Below the pieces are notes generated by a model. That model did no database searches. It saw only the letters and a program-made list of their open reading frames with translations, and was not told the DNA's origin. A stretch of 14,610 nt of DNA from JADFRG01 sp036986135 (lineage in GTDB: Bacteria; Chloroflexota; Anaerolineae; Anaerolineales; E44-bin32): contig BTQZ01000053.1 of assembly GCA_036986135.1 (NCBI GenBank), positions 1 through 14,610 of the forward strand, in the 5' to 3' direction. Position 1 is the first letter of the stretch. Each line of letters opens with the position of its first letter. This document shows positions 6,838 through 13,782 of the stretch, in pieces. The translations under genes and the position numbers were made by a program.

Positions 6838-7467
6838 TTGATCGAAATAACGGATGCGGCACAGGAAAAACTGCTTGAGATCCAAAACAGCAGAGAGGAG
6901 GAGATCGTTGGCCTGAAGGTCGCGATCAAGGGCCGCGGGCCGGCCGGATTCGACCACTCCATGCAGTTTGTGGTAGCGGGCGAAGAACCGGAGGACGCGG
7001 TCATCACCGAGGCCGGCGAGCTGCGCATCTTCGTCGAGCAGGGTAGCGTCGACAATCTCAAGGGCTCGAAGATCAATTTCATACCCGCCACGGGCGTATT
7101 TGATATCGAAAATCCCAATCCGCCCTTTGTCTGGGACGATCCGCTGGCGCAGCAGGTGCAGGATGTGCTCACGGAGCAAATCAACCCAGGCGTGGCACAG
7201 CACGGCGGTTGGATAACGCTTCTGAATGTGAAAGACGACGTGGCCTATATCGAATTAGGGGGCGGCTGCGTGGGTTGCGGGTTGGTGGACGTGACGCTCA
7301 AGCAGGGGGTCGAAGTGGCGATCAAGGCCTCCGTCCCCCAGATCGTGTCGGTTGTCGATACCACCGACCACGCCAGCGGCACAAACCCTTATTTCCAACA
7401 GAGCAAGAACGATCCGCACCATCAAGCCGACAAAGGCGGGCAGGCGCCTGCCTCACCGTTCGCTTGA
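6838..7467 (+). CDS. nfuA: NfuA-like Fe-S cluster carrier protein
   Basis: This is a 209-residue predicted cytosolic protein with the two-domain layout of NfuA, which carries assembled [4Fe-4S] clusters to target enzymes. Residues 1-95 form an A-type (HesB/IscA-like) domain: MIEITDAAQEKL at the start and KINFIPATGVFDIENPNP at the end. It contains no cysteine at all, as expected of the degenerate targeting domain. Residues 102-175 form the NifU-like domain with the cluster-binding C144-x-x-C147 in GGGCVGCGLVDVTLK. Two such subunits are expected to share one cluster. A hydrophilic tail of about 33 residues, rich in His, Gln and Lys, follows and looks disordered. The start is TTG, supported by CAGGAG about 6 bases upstream and by the fit to the family N-terminus. 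Fe-S enzyme candidates nearby include the DUF2779 nuclease. Confidence 0.88.
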   Translation: MIEITDAAQEKLLEIQNSREEEIVGLKVAIKGRGPAGFDHSMQFVVAGEEPEDAVITEAGELRIFVEQGSVDNLKGSKINFIPATGVFDIENPNPPFVWDDPLAQQVQDVLTEQINPGVAQHGGWITLLNVKDDVAYIELGGGCVGCGLVDVTLKQGVEVAIKASVPQIVSVVDTTDHASGTNPYFQQSKNDPHHQADKGGQAPASPFA

Positions 7468-7470
7468 AAG

Positions 7471-7533
7471 CCCCCGGAACTTCGCCAAAGCTGAGCCTAG
7501 AACTGTAAATTTGGCGTCAGCGCGCGCCGGGGG
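7471..7533. repeat. Nested inverted repeats between convergent genes
   Basis: CCCCCGG at 7471-7477 pairs with CCGGGGG at 7527-7533. Inside it, CGCCAAA at 7483-7489 pairs with TTTGGCG at 7510-7516. Together they could form a long interrupted hairpin directly after the NfuA-like stop and before the end of the convergent 71-residue gene. No long T-run follows on either side. A two-way transcription-ending or mRNA-stabilising role is possible. Confidence 0.4.
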
Positions 7534-7569
7534 AAAGCGTCAATGGGCCTTAGAGGAGGGTGAGATCGT

Positions 7570-7785
7570 CTACGTCGCCGAGAGTTTCTGAGTCGTGGAT
7601 AGGGCGTGATCACGGTCATAGTGCACGCTATCGACCCATTGTTCTTTCGTGTTCGCAACCGCGAACCTGCCGGCTCTTCCCTGTTCGTAAAGCTCCCGAT
7701 TCGCAAAAACCGAATAGGCACCGACTTCATCGAGTTGGATAATGCCCACCTTGTTCAGGTCGACATGTTCAGCAAATTTTGACAT
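7570..7785 (-). CDS. Small hypothetical protein (71 aa)
   Basis: This is a 71-residue soluble protein I do not recognise. The ATG at 7785 is preceded by GAGGGAG at about 4-5 bases, a good ribosome-binding site that supports it as a real gene. The sequence starts MSKFAEHVDLNKVGIIQLDE, continues with GAYSVFANRELYEQG, and ends in a polar tail (HYDRDHALST). No cysteine, membrane segment or signal peptide is present. It follows the Ser/Thr kinase gene by 36 bases on the same strand and could be cotranscribed with it, so it might be a small partner or substrate of that kinase; this is conjecture. Confidence 0.65.
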   Translation of the reverse strand: MSKFAEHVDLNKVGIIQLDEVGAYSVFANRELYEQGRAGRFAVANTKEQWVDSVHYDRDHALSTTQKLSAT

Positions 7786-7821
7786 TGGGCTCCCTCACGC
7801 GTTTTCATTCTACTATACTCG

Positions 7822-8721
7822 TCAGGCCGCAGGCAGGGCGCCGATGGCCTCTCCCGCGATTGCGGCTTCCAGTGCCTCTGCGAACCCGCCGGCCGTGGGG
7901 AAACGTCCCGCCGGATCCTTGGCCAAAGCTTGATCCACGACCCGCTGAATGTCGGTCGCCAGATTGGGAACCGATGCGGGCAAGAGGTGGGTGTGCCCGT
8001 AGAGGATATCGGCCAACGATTTCCCTTGAGCGAGAAAGGGAACGCGACCGGAGAGCATCTCGTACAGCACGATCCCAAGGGAATAGACATCGGATCGAGA
8101 ATCGGCCGTGTCACCGGTGATTTGCTCCGGGCTCATGTAGGCCGGGGTTCCCACCACTGCTTCGGTGGTCATGGTCGAGGTCGCCTGTGCAAGCTGAGCC
8201 AATCCGAAGTCGGCCACTACCACCTGGACATCCTCGGGCAGCGGTACGTCGGCCTGCAGCTGCCGATCCGATCCCAGCAACATGATATTGGCCGGCTTCA
8301 CATCTCGGTGAACGATGCCCAGGGTATGGGCGTGATTAAGCGCTTCGGCCGCCGAACAGACCACCTGGCGCACAATGTGCAGCGGCGGCAGCAGCCCAAG
8401 CGTGCGCAAGTGGGCCAACCTGTCATGCAACGTGATGCCATGCACGAGCTCCAGTACGATGTACGGGCGGTTCTGGATCACATCGCAGTCAATGCACCGC
8501 ACGATGTTAGGGTGCTGCATGCTGGTCAGCGCGTCGGCTTCGGCTTGAAAGAACTTCATCAAGGCGGGGTCGTTCCGAATAGGTTCGTGCAAGATCTTGA
8601 TGGCCACCATGCGGTCGAGGCGATTGTGCTTCCCGAGGTAGACGTCTGCCATCCCCCCTCGTCCCAGGAGGCTCTCGATATGAACCTCGCCTACGGTTCG
8701 CCCGATCCAATTCTCGCTCAT
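7822..8721 (-). CDS. Soluble Ser/Thr protein kinase, PknB-like
   Basis: This is a 299-residue Hanks-type kinase that should phosphorylate Ser/Thr on partner proteins. All main subdomains are present: glycine loop GRGGMADVY (20-28), ATP lysine in VAIKIL (K42), helix-C Glu near 61, HRDVKPANIM (138-147), DFGLA (171-175), activation segment VVGTPAYMSPEQ (189-200) and DVYSLGIVLYEMLSG (211-225). About 23 residues between the catalytic loop and DFG are longer than in typical family members. Unlike classical PknB it has no transmembrane helix and no PASTA or other sensor domain; it ends about 15 residues after the kinase fold. The frame stays open to 8817, but I chose the ATG at 8721, the normal distance from the glycine loop and preceded by a purine-rich stretch. 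A paralogous tail is seen at 14547-14610. Confidence 0.92.
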   Translation of the reverse strand: MSENWIGRTVGEVHIESLLGRGGMADVYLGKHNRLDRMVAIKILHEPIRNDPALMKFFQAEADALTSMQHPNIVRCIDCDVIQNRPYIVLELVHGITLHDRLAHLRTLGLLPPLHIVRQVVCSAAEALNHAHTLGIVHRDVKPANIMLLGSDRQLQADVPLPEDVQVVVADFGLAQLAQATSTMTTEAVVGTPAYMSPEQITGDTADSRSDVYSLGIVLYEMLSGRVPFLAQGKSLADILYGHTHLLPASVPNLATDIQRVVDQALAKDPAGRFPTAGGFAEALEAAIAGEAIGALPAA

Positions 8722-9099
8722 GACCCCGTTCTTTCTTCCAGTTAAACTCTTGCGATCCCAGAAGGTCCCGTCGGATCGCGAGACCGCAGCCCCAGCACGG
8801 GTGGGGCCAGACATCATGCATATCTCAATGATTGGATGCAGATTTCTGGTGAAGTCTTACTCCGCCGCTCACGCCATAGGGCGACCGTAGGGGCGGCGTC
8901 TTGGACACAACCCCGACTCGGTTCTCCGTGCGCGGAGGATCGACCGTGGTTGTACCCCCCTCGGGGCGAAGGTCATCGGAAGGAGTCCCGCGCCAGGTAT
9001 CCGCCGAATGCATCATAATGATCCGAAGACACTTGGCCTGACAGACGCCTGACGGGCGTTTGCCACGGTTATCATGAACCGCGTTCTTGGAGGTGGAGA
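8722..9099. other. Divergent intergenic region with structured segment
   Basis: This is 378 bp between the divergent kinase and hydrolase genes, with no supported gene. A three-part nested inverted repeat lies at 8907-8953. A small hairpin, ACGCC and GGCGT flanking TGACG, lies near 9047-9061. A nine-codon frame (ATG 9074 to TGA 9101) ends overlapping the GTG start of the hydrolase. Confidence 0.45.
8907..8953. repeat. Three-tier nested inverted repeat
   Basis: ACAACC (8907-8912) pairs with GGTTGT (8948-8953), CGGT (8919-8922) with ACCG (8943-8946), and CTCCG (8924-8928) with CGGAG (8933-8937) around a TGCG loop. It lies in the shared upstream region of two divergent genes, about 150 bases before the hydrolase start. 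A leader RNA structure or a regulator site is possible. Confidence 0.35.
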
Positions 9100-10008
9100 G
9101 TGAAGCGATGGCAGAAGGTTGCAGTGGGAGTGGCCGGCTCCGTCCTGGTCATCCTTTTCGTGGGACTTATGGTCGTGAGTCGCTCGCAGGCGCTCGATCT
9201 GGTCACCCATCCAATTGGCGAGCGGCAGGCGATCGATCGGACCCCGGCCGACTTTGGGCTGGCCTACGAGGACGTGAGCGTGACGACCCCAGATGGCCTG
9301 AAGCTGGTCGGCTGGTACGTCCCTTCGCAGAACGGCGCCGTGATCATGGCCCAGCACGGATTTAAGTCAGACCGCAGGGGCCTGCTGGAGGAAGCCGCCA
9401 TGCTCAACAAGCACGGCTATGGCGTGCTGCTGACGTCTGTCCGGGCCCACGATCTGAGCGAGGGCGAAGTGATCTCCTTCGGCAAGAACGAAATGCAGGA
9501 TCTGGAGTCCTGGTACCAATACCTGCTCGCGCGCGACGAAGTCGACCCGGGCCGGATCGGCATTCTCGGCAATTCGATGGGCGGCTCGCTGGCTATCCAG
9601 TATTCCGCGCTGAACGAGAACATTCGGGCGATCGTGGCCCACAGCGCCTTCTCTTCTTTGGATGACACGGTAGCGACCTCCATCGAGTACTTCACCGGCT
9701 TACCAGCGTTCCCCTTCGCGCCGGCCATCGTCTTTTGGGCCGAGCAGGAGGTGGGCTTTGACTCATCGGAGATCAGCACCAAGACCTGGATCAGCGAGCT
9801 GAGCCCGCGCCCAGTGCTGCTGCTACAGGGGGGGGCGGACACGGTCATTTCTGCTGAGAGTGGGCAGCTGCTGTACGATGCGGCGGGGGAGCCGAAGGAA
9901 TTGTGGTATGAGCCCAGGCTGGGTCACGTCGAGTTCGACACCGCGCTACCGGGGCAATTCGAGGACCGCGTGGTCGGCTTCTTCGATCGATATCTATTGG
10001 GAGAGTAA
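9100..10008 (+). CDS. Membrane-anchored alpha/beta hydrolase
   Basis: This is a 302-residue serine hydrolase, probably held outside the cytoplasmic membrane. The basic start MKRWQK is followed by one hydrophobic helix (about 7-27) without a lipobox, so it is a signal anchor or uncleaved signal. The alpha/beta-hydrolase fold starts near residue 57. Visible parts are the oxyanion-hole region MAQHGF (83-88), nucleophile Ser159 in GNSMGG, acid Asp247 in QGGADTVI and base His276 in RLGHVEF, a complete triad. Similar proteins are esterase or peptidase-like (DUF1749/BAAT-like), and the substrate cannot be told. The start is GTG at 9100, supported by GGAGGTGGA just upstream; this also overlaps the stop of a nine-codon frame. 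A GC-rich hairpin follows the stop. Confidence 0.88.
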   Translation: MKRWQKVAVGVAGSVLVILFVGLMVVSRSQALDLVTHPIGERQAIDRTPADFGLAYEDVSVTTPDGLKLVGWYVPSQNGAVIMAQHGFKSDRRGLLEEAAMLNKHGYGVLLTSVRAHDLSEGEVISFGKNEMQDLESWYQYLLARDEVDPGRIGILGNSMGGSLAIQYSALNENIRAIVAHSAFSSLDDTVATSIEYFTGLPAFPFAPAIVFWAEQEVGFDSSEISTKTWISELSPRPVLLLQGGADTVISAESGQLLYDAAGEPKELWYEPRLGHVEFDTALPGQFEDRVVGFFDRYLLGE

Positions 10009-10011
10009 GGG

Positions 10012-10039
10012 CGCCTGGGGGTCGCAAGCCGCCCCGGCG
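10012..10039 (+). terminator. Possible hairpin after hydrolase gene
   Basis: CGCC (10012-10015) and GGGG (10017-10020) pair with CCCC (10032-10035) and GGCG (10036-10039), with one bulged T and an 11-base loop. It begins 4 bases after the stop. No T-run follows, so it would be a weak or factor-dependent end, or only an mRNA-protecting hairpin. Confidence 0.35.
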
Positions 10040-10279
10040 AGTGTTGGCTGGTCGCCTCGCCGCTGCGGGCAAGGGCCCCTGATGCATCACCCCCATTAAC
10101 CGCCATCCCTGGCGATCTAACCTTCAAGAGAAAGTAAGAATTAGCCGCCTCGAGTTGTCTGCTGACTTGGCGGGGGCATATCCGTACGTAATCCATCCTG
10201 GCGACTTCGCCCTCAAACGCCTTTTCATCGCCGAAAGCCCCCGTGGATGGGATGCGCTATTCACATCTGGAGGTAAAGT

Positions 10280-12094
10280 ATGAAAACCGCTCGCTGGTTC
10301 CCAGTCATGCTAGTTGGGACCTTATTCCTTGCAGCCTGTGCGCAGGCTGCGGGTGCAGTAGCTGTCCCCTCGGAGACGCGTGCGCCCGAGCCGACCGAGG
10401 TTCAGGAACCCACAGAAGTTGAGGAAGCTATTGAGGAGCCGGAAGATGAACCCGATTTCCAAGTAGAAGCATTTATACCCGGCGCCCGGCTCGGTGGCAC
10501 CCGCATCATCGAGGTTGAATCCGCCGGCGACGATGTACGCTGGATCCTGCCTGGACCGCGTGCACTCGATCCGAACGTTTTCGGTACGCCCGATCGGCCG
10601 CTCGGTCTGGAGGAAGAAATTGGCCTGCCGCTCGAGGCTCGCCTGGTCAGCGATGACGGAAGCGCATTCACCACCACCGCCGGTCCGACGCCCTTCTCCG
10701 ATAACTTCGCGTTGATCGGTGGCAGTGTCGAGCTCAAGGCCGTGGACGCCACGCTCGTGGACGGCCCCGACTCGAAAGACCAGGTCGATCTCACGGCCTC
10801 CTTCACCGGGCCCGACGGCAAGGAATACACTCTCACTCTGCTGAAAGTCATCCCCAAAGGCCCCAATCACCCCTTCTTCGGGGGCGTGGCCGCCAACATC
10901 ATCCAGCACGGCGCCACCGGTATCGGCACCAAGCTCTTTCCCGGTGCCTACACCTATCTAGCCTTCTGGGGCGTAGCGGAGCTCTCTGTCGACGGTGAGG
11001 TGGTCGCTTCTAACCGCCTGCTGCACGGCATGGTCACCTCCAATGCTCGCGATGAAGACTACAAGCTCGGCTTCGACGAGGATGTCGACAACAGCAAGGT
11101 CGTTCTCCACCTGATCCTGCCCAATGTCGAGCTCACTCCGGACGGACCGCAGACAAGCCCTGTGCCAACCGGCTTCGAACTGCCCAACGGTGTGGAGCAG
11201 CCCTTCATGCACATCATGTTCGAAGATATTGCATTGGACTCCTCTCTCATAGTCGAAACCCTCTCTGGGGATACGGAAACGATCCAAGAGGTGAGCTATG
11301 AGCCCGGCCAGCTGGCGGGTGGTCCGGTCTTCGTGCAGGTCTCTGGCGGCGATGATGTACGCTGGATCCTGCCTGGACCGCGTGCACTCGATCCGAACGT
11401 TTTCGGTACGCCCGATCGGCCGCTCGGTCTGGAGGAAGAAATTGGCCTGCCGCTCGAGGCTCGCCTGGTCAGCGATGACGGAAGCGCATTCACCACCACC
11501 GCCGGTCCGACGCCCTTCTCCGATAACTTCGCGTTGATCGGTGGCAGTGTCGAGCTCAAGGCCGTGGACGCCACGCTCGTGGACGGCCCCGACTCGAAAG
11601 ACCAGGTCGATCTCACGGCCTCCTTCACCGGGCCCGACGGCAAGGAATACACTCTCACTCTGCTGAAAGTCATCCCCAAAGGCCCCAATCACCCCTTCTT
11701 CGGGGGCGTGGCCGCCAACATCATCCAGCACGGCGCCACCGGTATCGGCACCAAGCTCTTTCCCGGTGCCTACACCTATCTAGCCTTCTGGGGCGTAGCG
11801 GAGCTCTCTGTCGACGGTGAGGTGGTCGCTTCTAACCGCCTGCTGCACGGCATGGTCACCTCCAATGCTCGCGATGAAGACTACAAGCTCGGCTTCGACG
11901 AGGATGTCGACAACAGCAAGGTCGTTCTCCACCTGATCCTGCCCAATGTCGAGCTCACTCCGGACGGACCGCAGACAAGCCCTGTGCCAACCGGCTTCGA
12001 ACTGCCCAACGGTGTGGAGCAGCCCTTCATGCACATCATGTTCGAGGATCTATCCGTCGCTGACGCGAATGTGGTTCTGGAGTCGGATTCCTAG
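10280..12094 (+). CDS. Lipoprotein with two copies of an unknown domain
   Basis: This is a 604-residue predicted lipoprotein of unknown function. The ATG is preceded by GGAGGT at a good distance. The signal peptide (residues 1-19) ends in a lipobox LAAC with Cys20 as the lipidation site. An acidic Pro/Thr/Glu-rich linker follows (about 30-60). Two long repeats of one domain come next, residues 85-315 and 359-589, identical in amino-acid sequence. Each contains VRWILPGPRALDPN, a stretch of predicted beta strands, FFGGVAANIIQHG, LAFWGVAELSVDG and PFMHIMFED. The flanks are similar but diverged: GARLGGTRIIEV against GQLAGGPVFVQV before the repeats, and EDIALDSSLIVE against EDLSVADANVVLE after them. 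No catalytic motif is evident. It is likely an extracellular binding or surface protein. A long 5' gap (271 bp) precedes it and a strong terminator follows. Confidence 0.85.
   Translation: MKTARWFPVMLVGTLFLAACAQAAGAVAVPSETRAPEPTEVQEPTEVEEAIEEPEDEPDFQVEAFIPGARLGGTRIIEVESAGDDVRWILPGPRALDPNVFGTPDRPLGLEEEIGLPLEARLVSDDGSAFTTTAGPTPFSDNFALIGGSVELKAVDATLVDGPDSKDQVDLTASFTGPDGKEYTLTLLKVIPKGPNHPFFGGVAANIIQHGATGIGTKLFPGAYTYLAFWGVAELSVDGEVVASNRLLHGMVTSNARDEDYKLGFDEDVDNSKVVLHLILPNVELTPDGPQTSPVPTGFELPNGVEQPFMHIMFEDIALDSSLIVETLSGDTETIQEVSYEPGQLAGGPVFVQVSGGDDVRWILPGPRALDPNVFGTPDRPLGLEEEIGLPLEARLVSDDGSAFTTTAGPTPFSDNFALIGGSVELKAVDATLVDGPDSKDQVDLTASFTGPDGKEYTLTLLKVIPKGPNHPFFGGVAANIIQHGATGIGTKLFPGAYTYLAFWGVAELSVDGEVVASNRLLHGMVTSNARDEDYKLGFDEDVDNSKVVLHLILPNVELTPDGPQTSPVPTGFELPNGVEQPFMHIMFEDLSVADANVVLESDS
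10532..11223 (+). repeat. Direct repeat, copy 1 (692 bp)
   Basis: This is the first copy of a long direct repeat inside the lipoprotein gene. Reading both copies side by side I found no difference, synonymous sites included, up to base 11223. It starts at codon 85, and the offset between copies is 822 bases (274 codons), so both stay in frame. Weaker similarity continues a few codons on either side. Confidence 0.9.
11354..12045 (+). repeat. Direct repeat, copy 2 (692 bp)
   Basis: This is the second copy, separated from the first by 130 bases that encode the diverged linker. The last shared base is 12045; the next base differs (G here, A in copy 1). Recombination between copies would remove 822 bp in frame and leave a one-domain lipoprotein. 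Confidence 0.9.
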
Positions 12095-12139
12095 GCCTCA
12101 CCTGCACGACTAGGAAAGAAGACCGCCAAAGGAGAAAAC

Positions 12140-12177
12140 ATACCCGGCATGACGATCATGCCGGGTATTTCTTTCCC
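12140..12177 (+). terminator. Strong intrinsic terminator of the lipoprotein gene
   Basis: A 13-bp perfect stem, ATACCCGGCATGA (12140-12152) with TCATGCCGGGTAT (12156-12168), has a CGA loop and is followed by TTCTTTCCC. It lies 45 bases after the lipoprotein stop. The region from here to 12357 shows nothing else; a GTG-started frame at 12190-12390 overlaps the end of the convergent gene and is not supported. Confidence 0.85.
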
Positions 12178-12357
12178 TCGCAGCAATTTGTGAATGGCAG
12201 CAATCTACTGCAACGCCTGGCCGCAGCAGATGCTCGCGTGCGGATCGCCTCCCTGGCGCTGTTCAATCAAATGCAGGTAGTCGATTTTCGAGCAAATGCC
12301 GACGCGCCTCGCCATGAGCTGGACGCCGCAGCCATCCCCCGTAGGATGCCTCAGCGC

Positions 12358-13638
12358 TCAGGCGGTCGACGATCCATCCAGCATTCGTAGCTGGTCCTCA
12401 TCCGTGAAGACCTTTTCGGCCTCGGCCTCGTAGGAGGTCGCGTCGAGCTCCACCTGACGCCGATCCCGGGCCCCCTCCAGAACCTCGGCGTAGTACTCGT
12501 GCTGGATCAGCAGGCTCATGATCTCGTTCGTCCCGGTCCAGATCTGTGTCAGGCGATAGTCACGCACCATGCGCTCGATGGGGTAGATATCGGTGTAGCC
12601 GATGCCGCCCATGATCTGCATGGCCAGGTTTGAGACCTCCCAGGCGGTATCCGTGGCGAACTTCTTGGCCTCGCTAACTAGTCTCCGGCGGTTTGGGGCA
12701 TCCCGGTCGACGGACCGCGCCGCCAGGTAAACCAGCGCCCGGGCCGCATCGAGCTTTGTGATCCCATCCGCTACCTTGAAGCTCACCGCTTGATAGCTCC
12801 GGATCTTCTTTCCGAACGCGCGGCGCTTGTCGCTGTAGTTGACGGCGATCTCCAGCGCCGCCCGCACTCCCAGGCTGGCGGCAGCCGAGGTTAGGCGCTC
12901 AGGGATCATCATCTGGTTGAACACTTCGGCGCCGCCGTGCAGCTCGCCGATCAGGTTCTCGCGCGGGACCTCGACCTCCCGAAAGACGATGCGCCCGGTG
13001 CCGCCGCCGCGGGTGCCCAGCAGGCCGTACTGGTACTCGGTCTTGACGCCTGGCCCACGATCGACCAGGATGGCGCTGATGCGCTGCCGGGGATGTGCCG
13101 CTTCGTCGAAGTTTGTGCGACAGTAGACCAGGAAGAAATCCGCCTCGGTTGCGCCGACGACGAAACGCTTCTGGCCGTTGATGATGAATGTGTCGCCGCG
13201 CAGCTCGGCGCGGGAAGTCGCTCCGAAGAAGTCCGATCCGCCGCGCGGCTCGGTGAGCGCTTCGGCGGAGATCAGTTCGCCCTTGAGCAGCGGCCTCAGA
13301 TAGCGCTCCTTCTGTTCGGGGGTGCCGAAGACGTGCAGCGCTTCGCCGACGATGGAGGGCATCACGAAGGCGCAGCCGAGCGTGGTGCCCAGCACGCCGA
13401 TCTCCTCTTCGGCGATCACTTCCGCGGTCCACGGCAATCCGCGGCCACCCCAGGCCGGATCGAAGCGCAGCCCGAGCAGGTTGTGCTCCGCCAGCTTCTC
13501 CACGAACTTGCGTGGGTACTGGATTTCGTCCCGGTCGAGCGCCCGCGGCAGGTCATGCGGCACCTGATCGCGCACGAAGGCCCGCACCTGCTCCTGGATC
13601 GCCTTCTCTTCTTCGGTCATCAAGCCTTCATAGAACAT
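12358..13638 (-). CDS. Acyl-CoA dehydrogenase (IVD/LCAD catalytic type)
   Basis: This is a 426-residue FAD enzyme that should oxidise an acyl-CoA to the 2-enoyl-CoA and pass electrons to electron-transfer flavoprotein. The N-terminal helical domain, the middle beta domain (AEALTEPRGGSDF at 125-137; INGQKRFV at 153-160) and the C-terminal helical domain (RRAFGKKI at 272-279; QIMGGIGYT at 341-349; QIWTGTNEI at 365-373) are all present. The position of the catalytic Glu in medium- and short-chain enzymes, just before GT in the last motif, is Thr368 here. Glu247 in IPERL aligns with the helix-G Glu used by isovaleryl-CoA and long-chain acyl-CoA dehydrogenases, suggesting a branched or long substrate. 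The ATG is preceded by GAGGAGGG about 8 bases upstream. No ETF or enoyl-CoA hydratase gene is in the window. Confidence 0.93.
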   Translation of the reverse strand: MFYEGLMTEEEKAIQEQVRAFVRDQVPHDLPRALDRDEIQYPRKFVEKLAEHNLLGLRFDPAWGGRGLPWTAEVIAEEEIGVLGTTLGCAFVMPSIVGEALHVFGTPEQKERYLRPLLKGELISAEALTEPRGGSDFFGATSRAELRGDTFIINGQKRFVVGATEADFFLVYCRTNFDEAAHPRQRISAILVDRGPGVKTEYQYGLLGTRGGGTGRIVFREVEVPRENLIGELHGGAEVFNQMMIPERLTSAAASLGVRAALEIAVNYSDKRRAFGKKIRSYQAVSFKVADGITKLDAARALVYLAARSVDRDAPNRRRLVSEAKKFATDTAWEVSNLAMQIMGGIGYTDIYPIERMVRDYRLTQIWTGTNEIMSLLIQHEYYAEVLEGARDRRQVELDATSYEAEAEKVFTDEDQLRMLDGSSTA

Positions 13639-13702
13639 TGCCTTGTCCCTCCTCGCGGTTCATCCTATGCAGTCGATCAGCAAAGGCCTATTCTTCTCCG
13701 TG

Positions 13703-13782
13703 CAGGCGGGCCGCTTCTCACCGCCGAATCCCGTACCCTCGCTCAGGCGGGCCACTCCTCATAACCGAATCCCATACTCATC
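13703..13782. repeat. Two tandem imperfect repeats, about 39 bp each
   Basis: CAGGCGGGCC at 13703 and again at 13744 begins two units of period 41. Each continues with CTnCTCA and then CCGAATCCC, about 31 of 39 positions matching. They fill the gap between the acyl-CoA dehydrogenase and DUF362 genes, and the second unit just reaches the end of the DUF362 coding region. On the minus strand both units contain GGGATTCGG and GGCCCGCCTG. Confidence 0.55.

Noticed and set aside
7930..8745. 271-codon plus-strand frame opposite the kinase
   Set aside because: The minus strand has every kinase motif; the plus frame is a codon-bias shadow of GC-rich DNA.
10322..11731. Repeated minus-strand frames inside the lipoprotein gene
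   Set aside because: They exist twice only because the DNA repeat is copied; the plus frame has the signal peptide, ribosome-binding site and terminator.
10532..12045. The long direct repeat as a mobile element or CRISPR
   Set aside because: It is coding and in frame, with no terminal inverted repeats, transposase or short-spacer pattern.
12190..12390. GTG-started plus-strand frame after the terminator
   Set aside because: No ribosome-binding site, and it overlaps the end of the convergent acyl-CoA dehydrogenase gene.
12937..13764. 275-codon plus-strand frame opposite the acyl-CoA dehydrogenase
   Set aside because: It is antisense to a full, motif-complete enzyme and has no family features.
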